Source: Actinotignum urinale DSM 15805 (GTDB lineage Bacteria > Actinomycetota > Actinomycetes > Actinomycetales > Actinomycetaceae). Taken from it: DNA of 64,000 nt. Position numbers and translations under genes: made by a program. The notes beneath the pieces are model-generated. The model saw only the letters and a list, made by a program, of their open reading frames with translations, did not search any database and was not told where the DNA came from. The stretch spans positions 62,001 to 126,000 of the forward strand of contig NZ_ATUY01000004.1 of assembly GCF_000420445.1 (NCBI RefSeq), in the 5' to 3' direction. Below, piece by piece: positions 16,589-24,640 of the stretch; position 1 is the first letter of the stretch, and every line of letters starts with the position of its first letter.

Positions 16589-16729
16589 TTAACGGGTTGT
16601 GGTGTCGTTTTTTTTCTTCTCGCGCTTTTCCAGTCTTGCAATGAGCACGTTGGCAAAGGCGGCACCGAAGGTGAATCCGACAGCCATCGATAAGATGAGC
16701 TGGCACATGAAATCAAGTACAGTTGTCAT
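16589..16729 (-). CDS. Small membrane protein
   Basis: 46 residues, MTTVLDFMCQLILSMAVGF... The first 30 residues form one hydrophobic segment followed by a strongly basic tail (RLEKREKKKNDTTTR), giving a single-pass membrane protein with a cytoplasmic tail. The start follows AGAGGTGCGCC. Similar tiny membrane proteins occur beside phage polymerases; function unknown. Confidence 0.5.
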   Translation of the reverse strand: MTTVLDFMCQLILSMAVGFTFGAAFANVLIARLEKREKKKNDTTTR

Positions 16730-16739
16730 GGCGCACCTC

Positions 16740-17303
16740 TTAGCTCAAGAAGTCATCGTCATCATCGGTTGCAAAATCCTCTGCAGCAGAAGCATGACCG
16801 CCGAGCGGCTCGCCGTCACGGATTTTCTGCAGGTTGTTGAGACCACAGGCGATGCCGCGGTTTCCGTTGGAGTTGAACGCATAAAAATTGATAGATGCTC
16901 GGCCGTAAACGCCTGAGTAGACCTCTGAGCTGTCGATGATTTCGTTTCGGTCGGCATCGACGATGCCCGGCTTGGTGGTGGAGTTCGCGTTTACAAAGTA
17001 GCTGTTTGCATAGGCTTCATCGTCCGGACGTTCAGCATCTCCGTCACGAAGCGGCGTTTTGATTGCCGCAAGCGCAGGTACCGAGCGGCCGTTTCCTTTC
17101 AGCTTGGCTTCACCTTCCTTGTAGGCAGCTTCGATGGCAGCTTTGATTTTTCCTAAAGTGATGGTATCGGACTTGGGGATAATGAGCGAAACGCTGTACT
17201 TCGGTGTGCCTCCATTGATGGATTTTGGCTGCCACACATTGGCATAACTCCAGCGAGTGTCTTTTCCTGTGATAACCTTCATCGGGTTTGTAAATTTTGA
17301 CAT
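16740..17303 (-). CDS. DUF2815 single-stranded DNA-binding protein
   Basis: 187 residues. DUF2815 proteins are T7 gp2.5-like ssDNA-binding proteins with an OB fold. Features seen: TRWSYANVWQPKSINGG, KYSVSLIIPKSD, YANSYFVNANS, YSGVYGRASINFYAF, and a C-terminal acidic tail ending DDDDDFLS, which SSB-type proteins use to recruit partners. The gene follows the DUF2800 nuclease without a gap, forming a recombination/replication cassette upstream of the polymerase. Confidence 0.88.
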   Translation of the reverse strand: MSKFTNPMKVITGKDTRWSYANVWQPKSINGGTPKYSVSLIIPKSDTITLGKIKAAIEAAYKEGEAKLKGNGRSVPALAAIKTPLRDGDAERPDDEAYANSYFVNANSTTKPGIVDADRNEIIDSSEVYSGVYGRASINFYAFNSNGNRGIACGLNNLQKIRDGEPLGGHASAAEDFATDDDDDFLS

Positions 17304-18431
17304 TTAATTTTCCTCCTTAAAATCTTCTTTTGCTGAATTCATGGCCGGACGTTTATCGGACTCCGGCACGAGGGTTGGTTTTCCTTGCGGCTTTTCAATA
17401 AGAGATGAGAGCAGCTCTTCAAAGCGGTTTTTGCCTAAGAGCTTGGTCATAGCGGTGATGCCGAGGAGCTTTTCCTCATAAGGATTAAAGCCTGCATCGG
17501 ATACCTTCTTTGCGACGGCATCTTCGTTTACGTATTTACGGTTGCTTCTTCCTGCGACGAGCTTATATCCGTGCCACTCTTTTCCTGCCACTGCACGTGT
17601 CAGGGCATAGGCCTTGATGTCTTCCGCCCAGCTTGTAAGTTCATCAAGAAGAGGCAAAATCGCTTCGATGTCCGCATCGGTTAAGGTAGGCGGAAGGGCA
17701 AAGTCATATCTTGCCAGCGCGAGATTGGCTTCCGCTCTGGCTCGGCAGTCGGCCTTTGCCTTGCAGAAGCGGCAATGTTCGCCGGCTGTAAAGTCGCCTT
17801 TACCTTCGGCGGCAAGTTCCGCCTTTGGTTTGAGTGTGTTCTCTGCCCATTCCAGCAGATCCGATGCTTTCATCTCAAAGACGGATACGTTGTCACGCCG
17901 TGGCTGAAAGATAGTCATCGATACGGTCTCAATGTCATAGAGCGCAGAAAACATCTCATAGGCCCCGAGGGCATAGCACATGAGCTGCGGATTATGATCG
18001 GCTTCAACGAGCACGCCCTGTCCATATTTGAGATCTGTGATGGAAAGCTTGCCGTCGGCGATGATGAGTGCATCGGCAGTACCAAAACCATCCGGTACAT
18101 AGGTGGAAAAGTCCACACGCTGTTCCACCAGAACGATTGGATCAGTCGTTGCCTTTTTAGCTTCGGCGACTTGCTCCAGCACGTAGCCAGCATAGGCATC
18201 GGTCGCTTCATCCATTTCCTCGTTAAAATAATCAAGATTCTCCGTCGGATCATCGGCTTTCCTGCCTAACGCTTTCAGCACCTTGTACTCGGCAAGAGCG
18301 TGCGCCGCGGTGCCTTCTTGTGCATAAGAGCTTGACGTGTCCTCATACTTTGCCGAAAGCAGAGCTGATGGCGGGCAGGCAAGCCAGCGATAGGCACTCG
18401 ATGCGGAAAGCAGCGCATGTTTATTTGGCAT
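17304..18431 (-). CDS. DUF2800 RecB-like (PD-(D/E)XK) exonuclease
   Basis: 375 residues from MPNKHALLSASSAYRWLACPPS, placed at the ATG with GGAGGTGCTCC upstream. The nuclease core is DGFGTADALIIADGKLSITDLKYGQG followed by NPQLMCYALGA, matching the D...DxK...Q motifs of the RecB/Cas4 fold. The segment CRFCKAKADCRARAE with the first Cys of the N-terminal CPPS could hold an iron-sulphur cluster as in AddB/Cas4 relatives. Probably resects DNA ends together with the adjacent ssDNA-binding protein. Confidence 0.85.
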   Translation of the reverse strand: MPNKHALLSASSAYRWLACPPSALLSAKYEDTSSSYAQEGTAAHALAEYKVLKALGRKADDPTENLDYFNEEMDEATDAYAGYVLEQVAEAKKATTDPIVLVEQRVDFSTYVPDGFGTADALIIADGKLSITDLKYGQGVLVEADHNPQLMCYALGAYEMFSALYDIETVSMTIFQPRRDNVSVFEMKASDLLEWAENTLKPKAELAAEGKGDFTAGEHCRFCKAKADCRARAEANLALARYDFALPPTLTDADIEAILPLLDELTSWAEDIKAYALTRAVAGKEWHGYKLVAGRSNRKYVNEDAVAKKVSDAGFNPYEEKLLGITAMTKLLGKNRFEELLSSLIEKPQGKPTLVPESDKRPAMNSAKEDFKEEN

Positions 18432-18735
18432 GGAGCACCTCCGCGTCATGAAGCAGAGCTTCGTAATTTTTCGGATCAACTTTAGAGAGCCTGTCCGCGC
18501 CGTACTTTTCGATCAGGGCGCGCACTTCTGCGGTGTGACCCGCACGGGAGATGTCCGCTAAGACGGCCCGCACGTCTTCAAGCTTCAGCTCCGGCTTTGG
18601 CGTTGCTGCAGGAACCGCCACTTCTTCCGGTGCCGTGCTGAACATCGCTTCCAGCTCGGCAGCGATATCGCTTAGTTGTTCGCTACAGGAATGTAGGTCG
18701 TCTATAACAGCTTTCATCTTTTTCATCTGTCCCAT
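18421..18735 (-). CDS. Hypothetical phage protein
   Basis: 104 residues. The N-terminal 35 residues are a likely coiled coil (VIDDLHSCSEQLSDIAAELEAM), followed by an Ala/Pro linker and a C-terminal helical domain (EDVRAVLADISRAGHTAEVRALIEKYGADRLSKV). That C-terminal pattern recurs in small proteins of Firmicutes phages without known function. It overlaps both neighbours: the DUF2800 start at its end and the 59-residue protein at its beginning. Confidence 0.55.
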   Translation of the reverse strand: MGQMKKMKAVIDDLHSCSEQLSDIAAELEAMFSTAPEEVAVPAATPKPELKLEDVRAVLADISRAGHTAEVRALIEKYGADRLSKVDPKNYEALLHDAEVLHAK

Positions 18736-18862
18736 AGGGATTGCCTCCTTTCTTTGTCTGAATCAGTTTTCTTGTCAGGTCTTTGGTGATAATTGATATG
18801 GCAGAGAGCACTTCGATGAGTTCTTCTCTTGTCACACCCGGCACATTGCTTTGTGGTCTCAT
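18683..18862 (-). CDS. Hypothetical 59-residue phage protein
   Basis: MRPQSNVPGVTREELIEVLSAI..., ATG after GGAGGTAGCC. A predicted helix (REELIEVLSAISIITKDLTRKL) forms most of it. The last 18 codons overlap the next gene in another frame and carry that gene's AGGAGG ribosome site, so translation is probably coupled. No known domain. Confidence 0.5.
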   Translation of the reverse strand: MRPQSNVPGVTREELIEVLSAISIITKDLTRKLIQTKKGGNPYGTDEKDESCYRRPTFL

Positions 18863-18949
18863 GGCTACCTCCTTTCCTTCGGGGCCTGCCGTTTTGCCCC
18901 TCTATCCCTCCCTGAAGAAAGGGAGGGACGTTGGACGAAGGTTTAAGGT

Positions 18950-19480
18950 TTAGGAATAAGAGATGAGATCCAAAAGAAGGTCACGAAGCTCCGGATGCCG
19001 GCTTTTCAGCCGAGCAAAAAGCTGACGTTTTCGGTAGTTCAGTGTGGTGCGTTTGATGCCGAGGATTTCTGCCATGTCGCGCTCGGATTGACCGGCGACA
19101 ACAAGACGGATGATTTGGCGCTCCTCGTCCGTGAGACCTGCGAAAATACGGCTGAGTTCTTCGCGCAATGTTTTACGCGCAAGGACGCCTTCCGGTGAAT
19201 AAGCTTCCGATGCGGGAAGCACATCGGCGTAGGTAAGCGCGCTGTCTGTTTGTACGGTGTCATGGATGGAGACAAACTTCCCGGCAGAACGAAATGGACA
19301 GCCGACGCATATGCCATCGCAACGGTTGATGTTTGCCTTGGTGACGTGGCATTCGCCGTGATACTGCATCTTCATGCGGATACGGGCGCATTCGTTCTCG
19401 TAGTCTTTCTTGTGTTCAGGGCTTGTCTCGACCAGACCGAGACCGCGAATATAAATCTTTGATACATTTTGAGCTGCCAT
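18950..19480 (-). CDS. Sigma-70-like phage regulator with cysteine cluster
   Basis: 176 residues. Residues about 110-165 form a sigma region 4-type helix-turn-helix (LTDEERQIIRLVVAGQSERDMAEILGIKRTTLNYRKRQLFARLK). The N-terminal part has a CHVTKANINRCDGICVGCPF cluster (four Cys), a possible metal or Fe-S site. It lacks region 2, so it probably acts as an activator or anti-sigma partner rather than a full sigma factor. First gene of the leftward early/replication block; ATG after AGGAGGTCTGTAA. Confidence 0.75.
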   Translation of the reverse strand: MAAQNVSKIYIRGLGLVETSPEHKKDYENECARIRMKMQYHGECHVTKANINRCDGICVGCPFRSAGKFVSIHDTVQTDSALTYADVLPASEAYSPEGVLARKTLREELSRIFAGLTDEERQIIRLVVAGQSERDMAEILGIKRTTLNYRKRQLFARLKSRHPELRDLLLDLISYS

Positions 19481-19533
19481 TTACAGACCTCCTTCATCTC
19501 GAATCCGAGACGGAGAAGGGCAAGGCAAAATGG

Positions 19534-19590
19534 GCGCAGTAAACAGACCACAAGCCCCGCGGAAATCTCCGCTCGGGGTTGTGACTGCGC
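19534..19590. repeat. Long imperfect inverted repeat between divergent operons
   Basis: Outer arms GCGCAGT / ACTGCGC, middle CACAA / TTGTG, inner CCCCGCGGA / TCCGCTCGGGG around AATC. It lies in the 400-bp gap separating the leftward phage block from the rightward defence operon and would form a stable RNA hairpin in either leader. Confidence 0.55.
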
Positions 19591-19743
19591 TTGCGCATAA
19601 CGAAGTCAGAAATATTTACTTGCCGGATGAGAACCGTGCGCCACCGTTGATCAGACGATGCAGCCACCCATCAGGACTCGGATGTTCCAAGAAGGAAGCA
19701 TCCAAGATTTGCCAAATTGAGATTTGCAAATGCCAATATTCTG

Positions 19744-19772
19744 TTGTTTAATATGAAGATTTTTGGTATAAT
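19744..19772 (+). promoter_or_regulatory. Extended -10 promoter of the defence operon
   Basis: TTGTTT (19744-19749), 17-bp spacer, TATAAT (19767-19772) preceded by TG as an extended -10. It is the best promoter in the gap and lies 112 bp before the first gene. Confidence 0.7.
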
Positions 19773-19824
19773 TTGCTTGTCTCTCAGTGGTCATACTCAA
19801 TATACGAAATGGTTCATCTCGTAT

Positions 19825-19860
19825 TTGGACACTCTTGGACAACGTTGGACAGTTTGGACA
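19825..19860 (+). repeat. Four TTGGACA direct repeats in the operon leader
   Basis: TTGGACA occurs at 19825, 19835, 19845 and 19854, spaced 10, 10 and 9 bp, about one helical turn. The array lies between the TATAAT box and the first start codon, so it can act as an operator or as an RNA element. A short inverted repeat ATACGA / TCGTAT just precedes it. Confidence 0.75.
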
Positions 19861-19884
19861 AAATCGGAAAGAGGGGTGATGAAG

Positions 19885-21042
19885 ATGCTGTTCACAGAAC
19901 TTTTGCATGCCATTCATCCGCACCTCATGAAAGATGCTGAGGTTCCGGACTTTATGAGAGATTTAATTCAAAGGTTTTGCGATATACCAGAGGAAGAATG
20001 GAGCACAAAAAAGGATCCATCTTCAGACTCACGGTATAAAGATGCATCCCTATATAAGTTTTATAAGCGTGGTATTTCAAAGAAACTTGCCAAAGCCATG
20101 CTCGGTAGGATGACAAAAGATAATTTTGTAAACTCTTTGGCGTATATCAACGAATATGATGAGGACGAGTCCTTACTCAATGCTTTAGCCGAGGACGTCC
20201 AGCCATTCACTGACAAAAAAGTCACAAGGGCTAACGTGGCAGAGGTGATCTTTGACCTCATCAAGGAGTCTTTGGAATTTATCGTTAATCCTGAGCTTGA
20301 AAATGACCGCAAGATGGCAAAGGCTAATATGACATCCGAGCGGGCAAAGAAAAAATACGGTGCCACGCTCTTGGAAGACTGCAAGCACACTTGCTCAAAG
20401 CCTGGTTGTTCCAAACATCTTCAAACAGTGGCGGATGATCATCAAAGCAAAGATGACTACTGCGTTGCTCATATTTCCGGCAATAAAAACTGCTATGAAA
20501 ACCTGATTCCGCTTTGCCATGACTGCTTTCAGTCTTACAGTCTAAAACATACTCAAGCCGACGAAAAAGAGCTGCAAAAGATAAAACAGCTGCAGGTCCA
20601 GACAAATAATGCCCGCACCACGCTTCGCGGAACGGACATAGAAAAAGGCATCAGGCGTGTATTGGAAAACCTTAGTCGAGCCAAAGTCTCCGATTTTGCG
20701 GATTTAAACTATAACGCCATTACGGTGACAAAAAAGATAGATCAGGATGCGGATTATTTTCTTTTAGATGAGGTAATGCGAAATGTCACGCGTTACTACC
20801 TTTTCATAGAAAAGAACATGAAACAACTGGTCAAGCAGGAAGTCTTCAGCGACGAGCTACTTAGGGCACAAATCAAAGTGTCCTACCAAAAGCTCGCGAA
20901 AAAGAATCTGCCGGCGGAGCTGATTTATCAGTTGTTGGCAGAACGCCTGCAAAGCATTACGAAACAGGATGTTCGCTATTGCTACATCGTGATTTCGTAT
21001 TTTATACAGTCTTGTGAGGTATTCGATGCTCTTACCAAATAA
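19885..21042 (+). CDS. ABC three-component system HNH effector
   Basis: 385 residues from the ATG at 19885, chosen for GAGGGG 8 nt upstream; earlier in-frame codons run through the TTGGACA repeats. Residues about 166-216 form a zinc-type HNH nuclease (CKHTCSKPGC; YCVAHISG; NLIPLCHDCF). The C-terminal 170 residues are helical and match the ABC-3C partner region in position. In ABC three-component systems an SMC/Rad50-like ATPase senses a target and an effector such as an HNH nuclease acts on DNA. The next two genes supply the small middle component and the ATPase, with overlapping reading frames. Confidence 0.78.
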   Translation: MLFTELLHAIHPHLMKDAEVPDFMRDLIQRFCDIPEEEWSTKKDPSSDSRYKDASLYKFYKRGISKKLAKAMLGRMTKDNFVNSLAYINEYDEDESLLNALAEDVQPFTDKKVTRANVAEVIFDLIKESLEFIVNPELENDRKMAKANMTSERAKKKYGATLLEDCKHTCSKPGCSKHLQTVADDHQSKDDYCVAHISGNKNCYENLIPLCHDCFQSYSLKHTQADEKELQKIKQLQVQTNNARTTLRGTDIEKGIRRVLENLSRAKVSDFADLNYNAITVTKKIDQDADYFLLDEVMRNVTRYYLFIEKNMKQLVKQEVFSDELLRAQIKVSYQKLAKKNLPAELIYQLLAERLQSITKQDVRYCYIVISYFIQSCEVFDALTK

Positions 21043-21253
21043 ATTATTTTCATACGAAGAGAGTGCATTGCCACTCATGCCTGAGATTTTGAGGATGCTG
21101 GATCATCCGAAATCTCCTCGCGAAATCTATCAAAAGCTTTCGCATAAGCATCAGGACACTGTGCGTCTCATCGAAGCTCTCGACTGCCTTTATGCCATGC
21201 AAAAGGTAGAGCTTGATGACGAAGGGAGGATCTTTCTGTGCTCCGAGAAATAA
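21026..21253 (+). CDS. ABC three-component system middle component (MC6-like)
   Basis: 75 residues from MLLPNKLFSYEES, ATG after GAGG. The MLLPNK start, a winged-helix-like body (PREIYQKLSHKHQDTVRLIEALDCLYAM) and a short beta hairpin (KVELDDEGRIFL) match the small middle components, MC6 being the closest type I know. It should bridge effector and ATPase. It overlaps the effector gene by 17 bp and the ATPase gene by 16 bp. Confidence 0.75.
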   Translation: MLLPNKLFSYEESALPLMPEILRMLDHPKSPREIYQKLSHKHQDTVRLIEALDCLYAMQKVELDDEGRIFLCSEK

Positions 21254-22887
21254 GCTGCGAACTGTTCAAAGAAAATAAAAGACAAAGACCACCTGTTATC
21301 TTTCATAAAGGACTGAACGTGGTGCTTGGAAGCATTCCCGGAAAAGCCGCATCCATCGGCAAATCCACCATGCTCCTTATTATTGACTTTGTTTTTGGCG
21401 GGAATACCTATCTTAAAAGCGAGCCGGTGAGAGAGCTGGGCAACCACACGATTTACTTTGTCTTTTCATTTGCCGGTAAAGATTATCGCTTTGCCAGAAA
21501 TACAGCAGACGCAAAGCGAGTTTTCAAGGTAGATGAGAATAACGACCCCATTGATTCGATGGAAATCAAAGAATTCACGGACTGGCTTGCGAAAAAATAT
21601 GACATGGATTTACCCGGTCTTTCCTTCAGAAATACGGTAAGTCGCTTTTTTAGGATCTATGGCAAGAACAACCTCAATGAGTTCAGACCGCTTCAAATGC
21701 GCGGTGGAAATGAATCACAAAAAGATGCCATCCATGTTTTGGTGGCACTCTACAACATGTATTCTTCCATTCTGGCTTTTGAAGAACAGCTTCATCTGGT
21801 GGAAGATAAGATTGATGCATTCAAAGCAGCCAGAAAATATGAGTTCATACCCTCTGCCGTAGACGGAATGGGAAAGTATCAAGAAAACATCGTAGCCATT
21901 CGTGAACTGGAAGAAAAAAGAGATGAGCTTTGTAATTCAGGGAGTCGTCCCATCAACGAGGCGGAAGTGGAAGAAGCAAATCGTGCCAACGAAATAGAAC
22001 GTGCATATACCGATATCCGGCGCGTCGTCAAAGGCAAACAAGACGATCTGCATTTGCTTGAACTAAATCTACAGCGCGGTATTTATCCGACAGAAGCGGA
22101 TCTGAAAAGTCTTGCCGAGTTCTTCCCGGAAGCAAATTTTAATAAGCTCATGGATATCGAGTCTTTCCATAGCAAGATCCAAGGCATTCTTCAAGAGGAA
22201 TTGGAAAGTGCAAAACAAAAGATTACGGTCGAACTTGCCTCTTTGCAGGAACAGGAAGAAAGCATTCGAAATGCAATGTCTGAAATTCGGCCATCCATGA
22301 CTTTTACTCAGGAATTCCTGACAGCCTACAGTGTATTGGAACAAAGAATCAATAAACTGCAGGACGAAAATAATGCCTTTGATCAGCGGAACAAACTCCA
22401 AGAAGAGAAGAAACAGGCAAATAACCGCTACCAAGAACAAATGAAATTCGTCCTTAAAGAAATTGAAGCCACAATTAACCGGAAGATGGAAGAAATCAAT
22501 GACTACATAACAGATGATCAGTACAATGCTCCACATCTGACAATCTCAAAGTTTGACAGCTATGACTTTGAGACGCCAAAGGACAGTGGCACAAGTACAA
22601 ATTATCGCGGGATGATGATCTATGACCTCGCCGTTTTAGATACGACAGTGCTGCCGGCGATTGCGCATGACTCCATCCTCTTTGATCCTATGCCACGTCC
22701 TGACATGAGCCGGATGATTGAAATCTATAACAAAGAAAAAGAGAAACAAATCTTTATAGCTATCGATAAGACGTTGAACTGCTCCGAAGAAGCACAAAGC
22801 ATCATTGCAAAACAGACGGTCATCAAACTTGAGAACAATGAGCAGGCTCTCTTCGGAGACAAATGGAGCAGAAAGGCAAATCGATGA
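21238..22887 (+). CDS. DUF2326 ATPase of an ABC three-component system
   Basis: 549 residues, GTG start with AGGGAGGA upstream. SMC/Rad50-like organisation: N-terminal half ATPase with Walker A GKAASIGKST (35-44), a central coiled coil (about 190-420) and a C-terminal DUF2326 domain with LFDPMPRPDM and KEKQIFIAIDKTL, the Walker B/D-loop region. No separate nuclease domain. It is the sensor/motor of the three-gene system and is expected to hold foreign or damaged DNA for the HNH effector. Defence function is inferred from the family. Confidence 0.85.
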   Translation: MLREISCELFKENKRQRPPVIFHKGLNVVLGSIPGKAASIGKSTMLLIIDFVFGGNTYLKSEPVRELGNHTIYFVFSFAGKDYRFARNTADAKRVFKVDENNDPIDSMEIKEFTDWLAKKYDMDLPGLSFRNTVSRFFRIYGKNNLNEFRPLQMRGGNESQKDAIHVLVALYNMYSSILAFEEQLHLVEDKIDAFKAARKYEFIPSAVDGMGKYQENIVAIRELEEKRDELCNSGSRPINEAEVEEANRANEIERAYTDIRRVVKGKQDDLHLLELNLQRGIYPTEADLKSLAEFFPEANFNKLMDIESFHSKIQGILQEELESAKQKITVELASLQEQEESIRNAMSEIRPSMTFTQEFLTAYSVLEQRINKLQDENNAFDQRNKLQEEKKQANNRYQEQMKFVLKEIEATINRKMEEINDYITDDQYNAPHLTISKFDSYDFETPKDSGTSTNYRGMMIYDLAVLDTTVLPAIAHDSILFDPMPRPDMSRMIEIYNKEKEKQIFIAIDKTLNCSEEAQSIIAKQTVIKLENNEQALFGDKWSRKANR

Positions 22888-23099
22888 AAATCATATACAA
22901 CAAGCTGTGGAAACTTTTAATCGATAAGAACATGAACAAAGTCCAGTTAAGAGATGCCGCAGATATCAGTAGTAATTCGGTAGCCAAACTCGGGAAAAAC
23001 GAGCATGTACGCATGGATGTGCTGCTGAAAATCGCTGAGGCACTGGACTGCAAGGTGGAAGACCTGTTTGAGACCATACGAGAGGAGGATGAACGGTGA
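22884..23099 (+). CDS. XRE-family transcriptional regulator
   Basis: 71 residues from MKIIYNKLWKLLIDKNMNK. A complete Cro/C1-type helix-turn-helix (LRDAADISSNSVAKLGKNEHVRMDVLLKIAEALDCKVEDLFE) of the short YozG type. Its ATG overlaps the ATPase stop and its stop overlaps the GTG of the next gene, so it is made in fixed ratio with both systems. It probably represses the operon; the TTGGACA array is a candidate target. An alternative ATG seven codons upstream exists. Confidence 0.85.
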   Translation: MKIIYNKLWKLLIDKNMNKVQLRDAADISSNSVAKLGKNEHVRMDVLLKIAEALDCKVEDLFETIREEDER

Positions 23100-24613
23100 G
23101 ACTGCCTGAAACATTACAAAAACTCATTCGCGCAGGAGAAAACATCAGCGTTGAGTTTAAACGCTCAAGAACGGATATTACAAAAGATGTTTACGAAACC
23201 GTCTGCGCTTTTTCCAACCGTGATGGCGGACATATTTTTCTCGGAGTAAAAGACGATGGAACAGTCGCAGGTGTTGAGCCGGATCGTATTATGCAAATCA
23301 AAAAAGATTTTGTGACGACGATTAACAATGAGTCGAAAATGTTTCCGCCGCTTTATCTCACGCCGGAAGAGTATGAAGAGGATGGCAAAACGATCCTTTA
23401 TATTTACGTTCCTTCTGGAAAGACGGTTTATCGCAGTGCCGGGCGTATTTACGACCGCAATAACGACTCCGATATCGATATCACCGACAACGCTGATTTG
23501 GTTTTTAAGCTTTATGCGAGAAAGCAAAACACTTATTTCGTGAACAAGGTGTATCCGGCGATTCCTATTACTGCTTTGCGCAAGGATCTTTTGGAGCGAG
23601 CAAGACGAATGACTCGTGTTAATACTGAGCATCACGCATGGCTGGATATGAGTGATGAAGAGATGCTTCGAAGCTGCGGACTCATCTTGAAAGATCCGGA
23701 TACCAATCAAGAAGGTCTGACGCTTGCTGCAATTTTGCTCTTTGGCAGCGATAACCGCATTATGTCGGTGCTCCCCCAGCACAAGACCGACGCTATCTTT
23801 CGCGTCTTTAATGTCGATCGCTACGATGACCGCGATGTCGTGATTACAAACCTCATTGAAAGCTATGACCGGCTCATTGCTTTTGGACAGAAACACTTAA
23901 ACGATCTCTTTGTCATGGAAGGAATTCAGCGTATCAGCGCCAGAGATAAGATTTTACGTGAGATTGTCTCCAACCTCCTCATGCATCGAGATTTTTCCAG
24001 CGGCTATGTGGCGAAGCTCGTGATTGAGGCAGATAAGATCACGACGGAAAACGCCAATCTGGCACATGGCCACGGCAACCTCAACCTGAAGACGTTTAAG
24101 CCTTTTGCTAAAAACCCGCCGATTGCGAAAGTCTTCCGCGAGATCGGGCTTGCCGACGAATTGGGCAGTGGTATGCGCAATACTTATAAATACACTAAGC
24201 TCTATTCCGGCGGGCAGCCTACCTTCACGGAAAGCGATGTCTTTACCATCACCATTCCGCTTTCTGAGGCAGCGACGGCAAGTGTGGGACCGACTTCCAA
24301 CAAATCAACTACGCAAGTCAGTACGGAAGTTGGTACGCAAGTCAGTACGGAAGTCTATTCTCAGGTGAAACTATCAACAGAAGAAATCCAAAAACTACTG
24401 GACTATTGCAAAGAGCCACGCAGCCGGCAAGAAATGCAGACATTCTGCGGTATTAAAACAGCAGAGTACTTTAGAAAAAACATCATTCGACCGCTGGTAG
24501 ATATCGGGTTATTGCGCTTGACCATTCCGGATAAGCCGACCAGCAGCAAACAGAGATATGCAACAACAGCTAACGGATTACTGTTTGCAAAGTCTGAAAA
24601 CAGATCCATCTAA
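23096..24613 (+). CDS. AlbA_2/Schlafen-like ATP-binding protein
   Basis: 505 residues, GTG start after GAGGAGG. Residues 1-135 form an AlbA_2 domain (ISVEFKRSR; VCAFSNRDGGHIFLGVKDDG), used by Schlafen-like proteins for nucleic-acid binding. Residues about 260-400 are a GHKL-ATPase-like domain (EIVSNLLMHRDFSSGYVAKLVIEADKI; GLADELGSGMRN). A winged-helix tail follows a TQVSTEV repeat linker. In defence islands such proteins are linked to regulation or RNA/DNA targeting; here it stands between the ABC-3C and restriction genes. Confidence 0.8.
   Translation: MRLPETLQKLIRAGENISVEFKRSRTDITKDVYETVCAFSNRDGGHIFLGVKDDGTVAGVEPDRIMQIKKDFVTTINNESKMFPPLYLTPEEYEEDGKTILYIYVPSGKTVYRSAGRIYDRNNDSDIDITDNADLVFKLYARKQNTYFVNKVYPAIPITALRKDLLERARRMTRVNTEHHAWLDMSDEEMLRSCGLILKDPDTNQEGLTLAAILLFGSDNRIMSVLPQHKTDAIFRVFNVDRYDDRDVVITNLIESYDRLIAFGQKHLNDLFVMEGIQRISARDKILREIVSNLLMHRDFSSGYVAKLVIEADKITTENANLAHGHGNLNLKTFKPFAKNPPIAKVFREIGLADELGSGMRNTYKYTKLYSGGQPTFTESDVFTITIPLSEAATASVGPTSNKSTTQVSTEVGTQVSTEVYSQVKLSTEEIQKLLDYCKEPRSRQEMQTFCGIKTAEYFRKNIIRPLVDIGLLRLTIPDKPTSSKQRYATTANGLLFAKSENRSI
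24311..24354 (+). repeat. 24-bp in-frame tandem repeat in the AlbA_2 gene
   Basis: A 20-bp block starting ACGCAAGTCAGT occurs exactly at 24311 and 24335, one 24-bp period, encoding TQVSTEV twice. Each unit is eight codons, so copy-number change keeps the frame and would only alter linker length. Confidence 0.8.
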
Positions 24614-24640
24614 GTGCCCGAGAGGAGGAAATAAAAGTCC

